Positions 42,417-52,377 of a stretch of 64,000 nucleotides of DNA are shown piece after piece. The position numbers were made by a program, and so were the translations under genes. The stretch's first letter is position 1; each line of letters starts with the position of its first letter. The notes beneath the pieces are model-generated. The model saw nothing but the letters and a program-made list of their open reading frames with translations, did not search any database and was not told the DNA's origin. Source of the stretch: Rhodobacteraceae bacterium HLUCCA12 (lineage in GTDB: Bacteria > Pseudomonadota > Alphaproteobacteria > Rhodobacterales > Rhodobacteraceae); the NCBI GenBank assembly GCA_001314715.1, contig LJSV01000004.1:1-64000 (forward strand), written 5' to 3'.

Positions 42417-43073
42417 ATGGTTGCCATGCCGAACCTGTCCCGCCGCCTGTTCACCGCCGGTCTTGCCGCCAGCGCCGCCGTGCCGCTGGCGTCCTGCATG
42501 GAAGCGATTGTGCCGGCACCGCCGCCCGAGATCGAACCGCTGGATTACGCCGCGCGACGCGACGGCGACCATGTCATTCCCGCGGTCCCGATCGAGGACG
42601 TGCCCGAATGGCTGCGCCGCCAGGTGGTGGCGTTTGATACCGACGAAGAACCCGGCACCATCGTCATCGAGTTGGACGATGCGCTTTTGCACCTCGTGAT
42701 GCCCGATCGATATGCCCTGCGCTATGGACTGGGGGTCGGCCGGCGCGGGCTGGGATGGCGCGGCGAGGCGGAAATCTATCGCACCGCACATTGGCCGCGC
42801 TGGACCCCCACCGAGAACATGATCCGCCGCGACCCCGATCTGGAGCGCTGGGAAGACGGCCAGCCCGGCGGCCCGGACAACCCGCTGGGCGCCCGCGCGC
42901 TCTACCTGCGTACGATCTCGAGTGGGCAGGACGAGGGGATCCGCATCCATGGCACACCCGAATGGCGGTCGATCGGGGATCGGGCCTCGTCCGGGTGTTT
43001 TCGGATGATCAATCATGACGTGATCGACCTCTATGGCCGGGTCGAACGCGGAACGCGTGTGGTCGTGAGATGA
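42417..43073 (+). CDS. L,D-transpeptidase (YkuD), Tat-type lipoprotein signal
   Basis: NLSRRLFTAGLAASAAVPLASC signal/lipobox; IRIHGTPEWRSIGDRASSGCFRMINHDVIDLY = HGT...SxGCxRM catalytic motif. Confidence 0.93.
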   Translation: MVAMPNLSRRLFTAGLAASAAVPLASCMEAIVPAPPPEIEPLDYAARRDGDHVIPAVPIEDVPEWLRRQVVAFDTDEEPGTIVIELDDALLHLVMPDRYALRYGLGVGRRGLGWRGEAEIYRTAHWPRWTPTENMIRRDPDLERWEDGQPGGPDNPLGARALYLRTISSGQDEGIRIHGTPEWRSIGDRASSGCFRMINHDVIDLYGRVERGTRVVVR

Positions 43074-43139
43074 TCGCGGCTGGAAACTGCGCGCCGATCC
43101 CTTATCTATTGGGTCCAAGCCACATGCCGGGACACACCA

Positions 43140-43598
43140 ATGCGATTGCGCGTCAACGACCAGACCCATGAACTGGACCTGCCCGGCGAGATGCCGCTGT
43201 TGTGGGTCTTGCGCGATGCCTTGAACCTGACGGGCACCAAGTTCGGCTGCGGGGTCGCGGCCTGCGGTGCCTGCACCGTGCTGATCGACGGCGAGGCCGC
43301 ACGATCGTGCCAGGTGGCCCTGGCCGATGTCTGGGGGCCGGTCACCACGATCGAAGGCCTGGGCAGCCCCGAGGCGCCCACCCCCTTGCAGGCCGCCTGG
43401 AACGATCACCAGGTGGCGCAATGCGGCTATTGCCAGTCAGGCCAGATCATGCAGGCGGCGGCACTTCTGGCAGAGAACCCCGCGCCCACCGATGACGAGA
43501 TCGACGACTGGATGGGCGGGAACCTGTGCCGATGCGGCACCTATGGTCGCATTCGCGCGGCGATCCACGATGCTGCAACCCGCATGCAGGAGCGGTAG
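43140..43598 (+). CDS. (2Fe-2S)-binding small subunit, isoquinoline 1-oxidoreductase/xanthine dehydrogenase family
   Basis: [55 protein letters not shown]. Confidence 0.94.
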   Translation: MRLRVNDQTHELDLPGEMPLLWVLRDALNLTGTKFGCGVAACGACTVLIDGEAARSCQVALADVWGPVTTIEGLGSPEAPTPLQAAWNDHQVAQCGYCQSGQIMQAAALLAENPAPTDDEIDDWMGGNLCRCGTYGRIRAAIHDAATRMQER

Positions 43599-43601
43599 GT
43601 C

Positions 43602-45857
43602 ATGGCCAGGCGCAAAAGCGGCAAACTGGGCAGGATCACGCGGCGCAGCCTGCTGGTTGGGTCGGTCGCCGTTGCCGGGGGCGTGGCCTTTGGCGTCTGG
43701 AAGATCCGCCAGCCGGTTGCGAACCCGCTGAATCCCGAACAGGGCGCAACGCTCAACCCGTTTGTCATCATCGACCGTGATGGCGTGACACTGGTCACAG
43801 GCCGGGCCGAGATGGGGCAAGGCACACAGACAACGCTGGCCGCCATGCTGGCAGAAGAGCTGGACCTGGACTGGGACAGCGTTCGCGTCATCCATGGCCC
43901 GGCCGATGCCGCCTATTACAACGGCGCCCTGCTTGAGGCGGGCCTGCCGGTCGCCGAATACGCGATGCGCGACTGGCAGCATTCGGTGGCCGGCGTGGTG
44001 GGCGACATGGGCAAGCTGTTCGGGCTTCAGATCACCGGCGGCTCTAGCGCGATGCGCGACGGATACGAGCGGTTGCGCCATGCCGGCGCCAGCGCGCGCG
44101 AGGCGCTCAAGGCCGCGGCCGCCGAGCGTCTGGGCACCACGCCCGACACCCTGCGCACCGAAGGCGGCGCCGTCGTCACCGCGGACGGCGCGCGCCTGCC
44201 CTATGCCGAACTGGCCGAGGCCGCGGCGCAGCGCCCCGCGCCGGAGGTCGCGCCGCGCGATCCGTCGCAATGGCGGTTGCTGGGCAAGGCGCTGCCGCGC
44301 CACGACATGCTGGCCAAGGTCACGGGCACGGCGACTTTCGGCAGCGACATCCGCCTGCCGGGCATGAAATTCGCAAGTCCCCGCATGTCGCCGCGCCTGG
44401 GGGGCACGATGCGCAGCCATGACCCCGAACCGGCGCTGGCGGTGCCGGGGGTCGAACGGGTGATCGACCTTGGCACCGGCATCGCGGTCGTGGCCAGCAA
44501 CAGCTGGGCGGCCATGCGCGGTGCCGAGGCGGTCGAGATCGAATGGGGGCCAGCCCCCTACCCGCCGACGACCGACGCCATTTTCGAGCGCATTGCCGAC
44601 GCCTTTGACGGGCGTCGCAACTCACGCCTGCGCGACGATGGCGATGTCGAGCGCACACTGGAGCAGGCCGAGTCCGTGGTCGAGGCCGAATACCGGCTGC
44701 CGTTTCTGGCACATGCGACGATGGAGCCGATGAACGCGACAGCGCTTTTCACAGATGACGCGCTGGAATTGTGGACACCGAACCAGACGCCGCTGATCCA
44801 GGCCCGGCTGGCCGCCGAGGCCGTCGGCCTGGACCCGGAACAGGTCACGGTACATACCCCCTTTCTGGGCGGCGGGTTCGGTCGCAGGCTGGAAGCCGAT
44901 TATTCGGTGCTGGCAGCACGGATCGCCCAGGCGATGCCGGGCACGCCCGTTCAGGTCGTTTGGTCGCGCGAAGAGGACATGACACATGACTTCTATCGCC
45001 CCGGCATCCTGGCCCGGATGCGCGGCGTTGTGGCCAACGGTCGCGCCGAGGCGTTCGAGGCACGTATCGCAGGCCCATCGGTCACCCATCAGGCCGGGCG
45101 GCGCATGATCGGCTTGCCACTGGGCGGGCCGGACAAGGGGCATGTCGAGGGGGCGTTTGACCAGCCCTACCGGATCGCGAACTATCGCGTTGACGGCCAT
45201 CACGCCGATCTGGACATCCCGCTGGGATTCTGGCGCTCGGTCGGCAGCAGCCATAACGGCTTCATCCACGAATGCTTTATCGACGAACTGGCCCATGCCG
45301 CGGGCCGCGATCCCATGGACTTCCGACTTGACATGATCCGCCCCGAAAGCACGGTCGCCGCGCGGGTGCTGGAAGCGGTGCGCGACATGTCGGACTGGGA
45401 CACGGCCAAGGCACCCGACACCGGGCGCGGCGTGGCCTTTACCTGGTCGTTCGGAACGCCCGTGGCCGAGGTGGTCGAGGTGCGCGATGAGAACGGGCGC
45501 ATCCGTATCACCCGCGCATGGATCGCCTGCGACATGGGCCGCGCGCTGGACCCCGGCATCGTGCGGGCACAGATGGAATCGGGCCTGATCTACGGGCTAT
45601 CGGCCGCAGTCTCGGGCAAGATCACCTTTGAAGATGGCATGGTGACAGAGCGCAATTTCCCCGATTACGATGTCCTGCGCATGCATACGGCACCGATCAT
45701 CGAGACGCGCATCCTGGAAAACCAGTCACGCCTTGGCGGTGGCGGCGAGCCAGGCACGCCACCGTCGATGCCGGCGCTGGCCAACGCGGTCTTCGATCTG
45801 ACGGGCCAGCGCGCACGCAGCCTGCCGCTGGACCAGCAGTTCGATTTCGTGACGTGA
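43602..45857 (+). CDS. Molybdopterin-binding large subunit, isoquinoline 1-oxidoreductase beta-like, with Tat signal
   Basis: ITRRSLLVGSVAVAGGVAFGVWKIRQ; MGQGTQTTLAAMLAEELDLDW; GGGFGRRLEADY. Confidence 0.93.
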   Translation: MARRKSGKLGRITRRSLLVGSVAVAGGVAFGVWKIRQPVANPLNPEQGATLNPFVIIDRDGVTLVTGRAEMGQGTQTTLAAMLAEELDLDWDSVRVIHGPADAAYYNGALLEAGLPVAEYAMRDWQHSVAGVVGDMGKLFGLQITGGSSAMRDGYERLRHAGASAREALKAAAAERLGTTPDTLRTEGGAVVTADGARLPYAELAEAAAQRPAPEVAPRDPSQWRLLGKALPRHDMLAKVTGTATFGSDIRLPGMKFASPRMSPRLGGTMRSHDPEPALAVPGVERVIDLGTGIAVVASNSWAAMRGAEAVEIEWGPAPYPPTTDAIFERIADAFDGRRNSRLRDDGDVERTLEQAESVVEAEYRLPFLAHATMEPMNATALFTDDALELWTPNQTPLIQARLAAEAVGLDPEQVTVHTPFLGGGFGRRLEADYSVLAARIAQAMPGTPVQVVWSREEDMTHDFYRPGILARMRGVVANGRAEAFEARIAGPSVTHQAGRRMIGLPLGGPDKGHVEGAFDQPYRIANYRVDGHHADLDIPLGFWRSVGSSHNGFIHECFIDELAHAAGRDPMDFRLDMIRPESTVAARVLEAVRDMSDWDTAKAPDTGRGVAFTWSFGTPVAEVVEVRDENGRIRITRAWIACDMGRALDPGIVRAQMESGLIYGLSAAVSGKITFEDGMVTERNFPDYDVLRMHTAPIIETRILENQSRLGGGGEPGTPPSMPALANAVFDLTGQRARSLPLDQQFDFVT

Positions 45858-45902
45858 CGGCAGCGCCAGAAACCGCGACGCAACAACGAAAGGAGTGATC
45901 CG

Positions 45903-46205
45903 ATGCGGCCACCCAAACTGGATTCAATCGAACGTGCAGCGGCTGTCGATGCGCTTGCCGCTGCCGGCTGGTTCCATGACGAACAGCGCGACGCGATCAC
46001 CAAGACTTTCAAGTTCGCGCATTTCGCCGATGCCTTCGGGTGGATGGCAAAGGTCGCGCTGGCGGCCGAGAAGATGGACCACCACCCCGACTGGCGCAAT
46101 GTCTACAACCGGGTCGAGGTGGCCTTGACCACCCATGATGCCAAGGGGCTGACCGGCCTCGACATCGAGCTGGCACAAAAAATGGACACGCTTGTCCAGG
46201 CCTGA
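45903..46205 (+). CDS. phhB: 4a-hydroxytetrahydrobiopterin dehydratase
   Basis: TFKFAHFADAFGWMAKVALAAEKMDHHPDWRNVYNRVEVALTTHDAKGLTGLDIELA. Confidence 0.95.
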   Translation: MRPPKLDSIERAAAVDALAAAGWFHDEQRDAITKTFKFAHFADAFGWMAKVALAAEKMDHHPDWRNVYNRVEVALTTHDAKGLTGLDIELAQKMDTLVQA

Positions 46206-46232
46206 CGCCGCGCCGTGCGCCCCGCGGCCCCG

Positions 46233-46736
46233 TCAGGCGGGTTCCTTGTCCATCGCCTCCAGCATCGCTTCGCCGCTGGACAGGTCGCACACGCCAGGCC
46301 CTTCCTCGGGCTGGAAGATCGTGACGATCCCGTCCTCGGCCAGAAGGGCATAGCGGCGCGAACGGCCGATGAACCCGGCCGCCGGCGCGGTGAAATCCAT
46401 ACCCACCGAGCGGGTGAACGAGCCGTCGGCATCGGCCAGAAACTCGATCCCCGCGGCCAATGCGCCGGTGGTTTCGCCCCAGGCCTTCATCACGAACGGA
46501 TCGTTGACCGACACGCAGATCACGGCATCGACGCCGCGCGCCTTAAGCGCATCCATGTTGCGCATGAAACTGGGCACATGGGCGGTCGTGCACGTGCCGG
46601 TGAAGGCGCCGGGCAGGGCAAAAAGCACCACCTTGCGTCCCTTGAGACGTTCGCCAAGGCTGACGGGCTCGGGGCCTTTGTCCCCGATTTTCAGCAAAGT
46701 CGCATCTGGCAGTCTGCTGCCGGTTTCCAGGACCAT
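46233..46736 (-). CDS. Peroxiredoxin (Prx5/AhpE-like)
   Basis: VVLFALPGAFTGTCTTAHVPSFMRNMDALKARGVDAVICVSVNDPFVMKAWG. Confidence 0.95.
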   Translation of the reverse strand: MVLETGSRLPDATLLKIGDKGPEPVSLGERLKGRKVVLFALPGAFTGTCTTAHVPSFMRNMDALKARGVDAVICVSVNDPFVMKAWGETTGALAAGIEFLADADGSFTRSVGMDFTAPAAGFIGRSRRYALLAEDGIVTIFQPEEGPGVCDLSSGEAMLEAMDKEPA

Positions 46737-46771
46737 GTTCGTTCCTCGTTCGTTGCGTTTTCAATCTGGCT

Positions 46772-46801
46772 CTATATAGCTTGCGCCTGTGGCGGGAAAA
46801 G
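46772..46801 (-). promoter_or_regulatory. Possible heat-shock-like promoter upstream of the peroxiredoxin gene
   Basis: Minus strand CTTT-N17-GCTATATAG; same -10 core (CTATATAG) as the dnaK candidate, imperfect -35. Confidence 0.35.
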
Positions 46802-46844
46802 ACGAAACGCCTCATGATTTGCGCAGAAACGAAAGGCATAGGGG

Positions 46845-48050
46845 ATGAGCGGTATCGTTGTCGTGGGGGCCGGGCAGGCGGGGGCGGCGCTGGTGGCCAA
46901 GCTGCGCATGCTGGGCCATGCCGGCCCGATCACGCTGATCGGCGATGAGCCGGTGCCACCCTATCAGCGCCCGCCGCTGTCCAAGAAATATCTGCTGGGC
47001 GAGATGCCGGTTGAACGGCTGTTCCTGCGCCCGGTGTCGTTTTATGACGAGCACGAAATCGCGCTACGCCTGAACCGGCCTGCGACCCGTATCGACACCG
47101 CCGCGCGCAAGGTCTGGCTGGGCGATGAGGCCCTGGGCTACGACCAGCTGGCGCTGACCACGGGGGCCGAGCCGCGCCGCCTGCCGGCGGCAATCGGCGG
47201 CAATCTCGCGGGTGTGCATGTGGTGCGCCGACTGGCCGATATCGACGCCATGTCGCCCGAGTTCATTGCTGGCCGTCGCGTTCTGATCGTCGGCGGCGGG
47301 TATATCGGGCTTGAGGCGGCGGCAGTCGCGCGCCAGCGTGGCCTTGACGTGACCCTGATCGAGGCCGCGCCCCGCATCCTGCAACGCGTCGCCGCCACCG
47401 AGACCGCAGATGCCGTGCGTGCCCTGCACGCCGGCCATGGCGTCCGCATCCTTGAAGGGTGCGGCCTGGAACGGCTTGACGGCAGCGACGGCCGGGTCAG
47501 CACCGCCATGCTGAGCAACGGTCAGGAAATCGCCGTGGATTTCGCGGTCGTGGGAATCGGGGTCAACCCGTCGATCGGACTGGCGCAACAGGCGGGGCTG
47601 GCGATCGACAACGGCATTGCCACCGATGCGCTGGGGCGCAGTTCGGACCCGCATGTCTGGGCGGCGGGCGATTGCACATCATTTCCGTGGGCCGGCGATC
47701 GCATCCGCCTGGAAAGCGTGCAGAACGCCATCGACCAGGCCGAAGCCGTCGCCGCGAACATGCTGGGCGCGGATACCCCTTATGTGCCCCTGCCCTGGTT
47801 CTGGTCGGATCAGTTCGACCTGAAATTGCAGATCGCCGGGCTGAACACCGGCTACGACCGCGTCGTGATCCGGCAGACCGAGGGCGCGCGCAGCCATTGG
47901 TATTATGCGGGCACACGCTTTCTGGCGGTTGATGCCTTGAACGATGCCCGCGCCTTCATGCTGGGCAAACGCCTGCTGGAAGCCGGGCGGTCGCCCGACC
48001 CGGCGCTGGTGGCCGACCCCGGCTGCGACCTCAAATCGCTGTTGCGCTGA
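46845..48050 (+). CDS. FAD-dependent ferredoxin/rubredoxin reductase-like oxidoreductase
   Basis: IVVVGAGQAGAALVAKLRMLGHAGPITLIGDEPVPPYQRPPLSKKYL; VLIVGGGYIGLEAAAVARQRG; DPHVWAAGDCTSFPW. Confidence 0.93.
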   Translation: MSGIVVVGAGQAGAALVAKLRMLGHAGPITLIGDEPVPPYQRPPLSKKYLLGEMPVERLFLRPVSFYDEHEIALRLNRPATRIDTAARKVWLGDEALGYDQLALTTGAEPRRLPAAIGGNLAGVHVVRRLADIDAMSPEFIAGRRVLIVGGGYIGLEAAAVARQRGLDVTLIEAAPRILQRVAATETADAVRALHAGHGVRILEGCGLERLDGSDGRVSTAMLSNGQEIAVDFAVVGIGVNPSIGLAQQAGLAIDNGIATDALGRSSDPHVWAAGDCTSFPWAGDRIRLESVQNAIDQAEAVAANMLGADTPYVPLPWFWSDQFDLKLQIAGLNTGYDRVVIRQTEGARSHWYYAGTRFLAVDALNDARAFMLGKRLLEAGRSPDPALVADPGCDLKSLLR

Positions 48051-48052
48051 TC

Positions 48053-48613
48053 ATGCGGATCGTCGGCGGCAGCCTGCGCGGATTGCACCTGGCCGAGATC
48101 GGCACCGGCGACGAGGCGGCGCATCTGCGCCCGACCTCGGACCGGGTGCGCGAGGCCATGTTCAACCTGCTGATCAACGGGCGGTGGGGCGATCTGGTGC
48201 GCGGCCAGCGCGTTCTGGACCTGTTTGCAGGCTCGGGCGCGCTGGGCCTTGAGGCGCTGTCGCGCGGCGCGCAGCATGTCACCTTTGTCGACGACGGCGC
48301 CAAGGCGCGCGCCCTGATCCGCACCAATGTCGAAAAGGCACGCGCGATGGGCGCGACCCGGCTCTGGCGCCGCGATGCCACCGCGCTGGGGAACAATCGC
48401 GGCGCGGGTTTCGGGCTGGTATTCATGGACCCGCCTTATGGCATGGGTCTGGGACAACGCGCCCTGCAATCGGCACAGGATGGCGGCTGGCTGGCTGCAT
48501 CGGCAACCATCGTCTGGGAAGAGAACGCACCGCAGATCGCCCCCGAGGGCTTTTCCGTGCTGGATCAGCGTCGATACGGCGAAACCTGGGTAAGTCTGCT
48601 GCAATCGCCCTGA
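48053..48613 (+). CDS. rsmD: 16S rRNA (guanine(966)-N(2))-methyltransferase RsmD
   Basis: MRIVGGSLRGLHL; RPTSDRVREAMFNLL; LDLFAGSGALGLEALSRGA; FMDPPYG. Confidence 0.95.
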   Translation: MRIVGGSLRGLHLAEIGTGDEAAHLRPTSDRVREAMFNLLINGRWGDLVRGQRVLDLFAGSGALGLEALSRGAQHVTFVDDGAKARALIRTNVEKARAMGATRLWRRDATALGNNRGAGFGLVFMDPPYGMGLGQRALQSAQDGGWLAASATIVWEENAPQIAPEGFSVLDQRRYGETWVSLLQSP

Positions 48614-48619
48614 CGGGTG

Positions 48620-49762
48620 TCATCCATTGCCCGACCGGCGAAACGGGGCGAACTGGCCCAGCCATTCCATCTCTTGCTGCACCGCCCTGCCCTCGGCCTT
48701 CAGATAGTCGCCGACGGCCTGCGTGAATCGCGCATCATTGAACCAGTAGAGCGCATGAACCGTGGTCGGGACATAGCCGCGTGACAGCTTGTGTTCGCCC
48801 TGCGCGCCAGCCTCGACCCGGTGCAAACCGTTTTCCAGCGCGAAGTCGATGGCCTGATAATAGCACAACTCGAAATGCAGACAGGGATGATCCTCGACGC
48901 AGCCCCAGTAGCGTCCGAACAGCGTGTCGCGCCCGATGAAGTTCAGCGCCCCTGCGACCGGCTCTCCGTCGCGCTCGGCCAGAACCAGCAAGGTGTCGTC
49001 GCGCATACTGGCCTGAACCTCGTCGAAAAAGGCGCGGGTCAGATAGGGGCGGCCCCATTTGCGCGACCCCGTGTCCTGATAGAACGTCCAGAACGCATCC
49101 CAGTGTTCGGGCCTGATCGCGTCCCCCGTCAGACGGTGAATCCGGCCACCGAAATTCTGCGCCGTCGACCGTTCCTTGCGGATTGCCTTTCGCTTGCGCG
49201 ACGACAGCGCGGCAAGGAACCCGTCGAACGAGCCGAAATCACGGTCAAGCCAATGGTATTGCTGCGTCTCGCGATGCAAGAACCCCTCGGCCTTGCCCAG
49301 CGCGGCCTCGTCGTCGGTGCAAAAGGTGACATGGGCCGACGACAGCCCGTTCTGGGCCACGATCTCGCGCATGGCGCGGAACAGCAGCGGTCGCAGCGGG
49401 GTCGGCGCCAGAAGGCGCGGGCCGGTCGCGGGCGTGAAAGGAACGGCGCATTGCAGCTTGGGGTAGTAACGCCCGCCGGCGCGCTGCCACGCATCGGCGA
49501 AGGCATGGTCGAAAATGTATTCGCCCTGACTATGGGTCTTTGCATAAAGCGGTGCGGCGGCCAGCAGCTTGCGGCCCTCGCGGATCAGCAGATGCTGCGG
49601 CTGCCATCCGGTGCCCGCCCCGACCGAGCCCGAACGCTCAAGCGCCGCCAGAAACCGATGCGTAGTGAACGGGTCGATCGGGCGCGCGCCATCACCGGGC
49701 AGCAGGGCATCCCACTGCCCCGGCTCGATCCGGTCGATTGAATCGATGACTTCGATATCCAC
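48620..49762 (-). CDS. GNAT/FemAB-like N-acyltransferase (COG3146-type)
   Basis: HVTFCTDDEAALGKAEGFLHRETQQYHWLDRDFGSFDGFLAALSSRKRKAIRKERSTAQNFG; ARFTQAVGDYLKAEGRAVQQEMEWLG. Confidence 0.85.
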   Translation of the reverse strand: MDIEVIDSIDRIEPGQWDALLPGDGARPIDPFTTHRFLAALERSGSVGAGTGWQPQHLLIREGRKLLAAAPLYAKTHSQGEYIFDHAFADAWQRAGGRYYPKLQCAVPFTPATGPRLLAPTPLRPLLFRAMREIVAQNGLSSAHVTFCTDDEAALGKAEGFLHRETQQYHWLDRDFGSFDGFLAALSSRKRKAIRKERSTAQNFGGRIHRLTGDAIRPEHWDAFWTFYQDTGSRKWGRPYLTRAFFDEVQASMRDDTLLVLAERDGEPVAGALNFIGRDTLFGRYWGCVEDHPCLHFELCYYQAIDFALENGLHRVEAGAQGEHKLSRGYVPTTVHALYWFNDARFTQAVGDYLKAEGRAVQQEMEWLGQFAPFRRSGNG

Positions 49763-49830
49763 GCGCCGCCCCTTTTCTCGTCATCGAAACCTGGGTGGCA
49801 TGGCGCTGTCGTCAAGGGGCCGTCGCAGGC

Positions 49831-50844
49831 TCAGGCGGCCACCGGCTTGCGAAACACCATGCGCCGATAGCTCACGCCCGGCGGCGAGGCCTCGTCGTCC
49901 TCGGCCCCTTCGAACAGATAGGGCATCAACAGCGCGGTCACGGCGTTGCGTTGCCCAAGCGTGGGCAAAATCCGCGCCTGAAGCCGCACCTTCCAGTCGT
50001 TGTAGAACCGCACCGAGTAGTCTTGCAGCTTGCGCAGGTTGGGCAGGATATGCGCGGTCTCGTCATAATCCCAATGCAGGGCCAATCCGGCGCGTTCCAT
50101 CGCCTCGACCCAGCGCGCGGGCGTGCGATACCCCTGCGAGATCCCCCAGCCGACCTCAAGCAGGCGTGTCGCCAGCAACATGTCCTGCGAATGGGTGCCG
50201 TCACGCTCGTTCAGGAAGCAATCGAAGATCACCACCCGCCCGCCGGGTCGCAGCGCCCGCGCCAGCGACTGGCACACGGCGTCCAGATCGACCGAATAAC
50301 ACAGGGTCTCGACCCCAAAGGCCAGGTCAAAGCCGTTCAGATCATCGGGCAGCGGTTCGAAACTGCCCTGGACAAAACTTGCATTGCCCAGATCGGCGGC
50401 GCGCCCGCGCGCTTTTTCGACATGCGCGGGCAACAGGTCGAGGCCGGTAAAGGAAACGTCCGGATGGTCCTGCGCCAGGCGGATCGTGTTCAGACCCTTG
50501 CCGCAGCCCACCTCAAGAACCTGACTGGCGCCGCCCATGCGCTCCATCTGCCGGGCCACGCCGCGCGCCTGCCCGTAAAAGCCCTTGCGGTCGAACACGC
50601 CGTCATAGTTGAGCGCGAAATGCATGCAGCCCGGAACCGAGAGATACTTCTCGTAGAACTGCTCATACACCAGCACCGACTGCTGGTAATAGGGTTCGGT
50701 GACCTGCGCGCCCTCATCCTTGAGCATCTTGTCGACGTCGAACACCCGGTCAACCATGCCGACCGCCTCGGACAATGAGAACGGCAAGGGGCCAAGGGGG
50801 GGCAAGGGCTGCGCTTCGACCTGTTTCTTCGCCTTTTTCGCCAC
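49831..50844 (-). CDS. Class I SAM-dependent methyltransferase
   Basis: GASQVLEVGCGKGLNTIRLAQDHPDVSFTGLDLLPAHVEKARGRA; GTG start at 50844 (VAKKAKKQVEAQ). Confidence 0.88.
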   Translation of the reverse strand: MAKKAKKQVEAQPLPPLGPLPFSLSEAVGMVDRVFDVDKMLKDEGAQVTEPYYQQSVLVYEQFYEKYLSVPGCMHFALNYDGVFDRKGFYGQARGVARQMERMGGASQVLEVGCGKGLNTIRLAQDHPDVSFTGLDLLPAHVEKARGRAADLGNASFVQGSFEPLPDDLNGFDLAFGVETLCYSVDLDAVCQSLARALRPGGRVVIFDCFLNERDGTHSQDMLLATRLLEVGWGISQGYRTPARWVEAMERAGLALHWDYDETAHILPNLRKLQDYSVRFYNDWKVRLQARILPTLGQRNAVTALLMPYLFEGAEDDEASPPGVSYRRMVFRKPVAA

Positions 50845-51032
50845 GCGATCCCCCTGCTCGACAAATATGCAACCGGGCGCGGTTACCCAGCTTGCGCGGC
50901 GGACCTTATAGCGGGCTTCATGGCGGCGCAAGCATCGCCGGGGTGCCTTGCGGCAGCCGTCGCAAACCCGCAAACAGGGGGCCGAGCCTGCCTGAGAAAA
51001 AGACCGCCCCTTTGCCGGATGAGACCCACGCG

Positions 51033-51980
51033 ATGAGCTTCGCCACTGTCATGCTGATCGCCCTTGCGCTTGATGCCGTGCTGGGCTGGCCGGATGCGCT
51101 CTTTCGACGGATCGGGCATCCGGTGACATGGATCGGGCAAATGATCGCCGCCGCCGATCGCCGCCTCAACCGGGCGCAGGATACGCCCGCCCGGCGCCGC
51201 GCGCTGGGGCTTATTGCGGCCATCGCGATCATCGCGCTGTGCGCGGCCCTGGGTGGCAGTGTGCAATGGATACTGCCGGACAGCAGCCTTGGCACGCTTG
51301 TCGCGGGGGTGCTGGCCTGGCCGCTCTTGGCGATGCGATCGCTGCATGATCATGTCAAGGCCGTTGCCACCCCCCTCATGGCCGGCGACATGGCAGCGGC
51401 ACGCCGCGCGGTATCCATGATCGTGGGCCGTGACCCCGCCGCACTGGAGGCAGGCGGTATTGGCGGTGCCGCGATCGAATCGCTGGCCGAAAACACCTCC
51501 GACGGGGTGGTCGCGCCGCTGGTCTGGGGGGTTGTCCTTGGCTTGCCCGGCATCGCCGCCTACAAGGCGATCAACACCCTCGATTCGATGATCGGCCATC
51601 GCACCGCGCGACACGCAGCCTTTGGCTGGGCAGCCGCCCGCATCGACGATCTGGCAAACCTGGTTCCCGCGCGGCTGACCGGTCTCCTGTTCGTTCTCGT
51701 GTCGGTCCACGCGCGCCGGGCATGGGCCTGCATGCGGCAAGACGCAAGCAAACACCGCTCACCCAACGCGGGCTGGCCCGAGGCGGCGATGGCCGGCGCG
51801 ATCGGTGTGCGGCTATCGGGGCCGCGCGTCTATGGCGGAGCAAGTTCCCCGGAACCCTGGCTCAACGCCAATGCCGCTGACCCCCAGCCTGCTGACCTGC
51901 GGCGCGCCTTGAGCCTGTTTCGCCGGGCCATGGCGGCCATGGCATGCGGCCTTGTGCTGATCATGCTTGTCGGTGGTTGA
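51033..51980 (+). CDS. cobD: Adenosylcobinamide-phosphate synthase CbiB/CobD
   Basis: ALDAVLGWPDALFRRIGHPVTWIGQMIAAADRRLN; SLAENTSDGVVAPLVWGVVLGLPGIAAYKAINTLDSMIGH. Confidence 0.94.
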   Translation: MSFATVMLIALALDAVLGWPDALFRRIGHPVTWIGQMIAAADRRLNRAQDTPARRRALGLIAAIAIIALCAALGGSVQWILPDSSLGTLVAGVLAWPLLAMRSLHDHVKAVATPLMAGDMAAARRAVSMIVGRDPAALEAGGIGGAAIESLAENTSDGVVAPLVWGVVLGLPGIAAYKAINTLDSMIGHRTARHAAFGWAAARIDDLANLVPARLTGLLFVLVSVHARRAWACMRQDASKHRSPNAGWPEAAMAGAIGVRLSGPRVYGGASSPEPWLNANAADPQPADLRRALSLFRRAMAAMACGLVLIMLVGG

Positions 51981-51991
51981 GCGCGCGCCGC

Positions 51992-52315
51992 TCAGCGGTC
52001 GAAGAAGTCTTCCTCGGCCTCGGTCACGTCGATATCCAGCGCCTCAAGACCGGCTTCCAGATTCTCGGACAGATGCGGCATGCCCAGCAGATAGTCGGGC
52101 GTCGGTGTCGTGGCTTCGGCCAGAGCGGTGGCAACGGCTTCGTTGTAATCCTCCGGCTCGAAGGCGCCGCGACCCACCCAGGCGATGGCAACCAGATGGG
52201 CCTGTTCGTCCTCGTTCAGCGAATCGATGAAGGCGTGCAACTCGCCCTCGCGATTGGCTTCGCGGGCCTGAAAGATGATATGAACCACTTTCTTGATGCT
52301 GATGTCTGGGCGCAT
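51992..52315 (-). CDS. DUF3775 domain-containing acidic protein
   Basis: MRPDISIKKVVHIIFQAREANREGELHAFIDSLNEDEQAHLVAIAWVGRGAFEPEDYNEAV. Confidence 0.8.
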   Translation of the reverse strand: MRPDISIKKVVHIIFQAREANREGELHAFIDSLNEDEQAHLVAIAWVGRGAFEPEDYNEAVATALAEATTPTPDYLLGMPHLSENLEAGLEALDIDVTEAEEDFFDR

Positions 52316-52377
52316 GGGCGACTCCTTCCTGTGCCGGAGTGTCGCGCGCAGCCGGACGTTTGGCAAGGAAAACCCGG

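Noticed and set aside
50845-51032. Possible cobalamin riboswitch upstream of cobD
   Set aside because: No convincing B12-box (GCCACTG) or conserved riboswitch core found by eye; a covariance-model scan would be needed.
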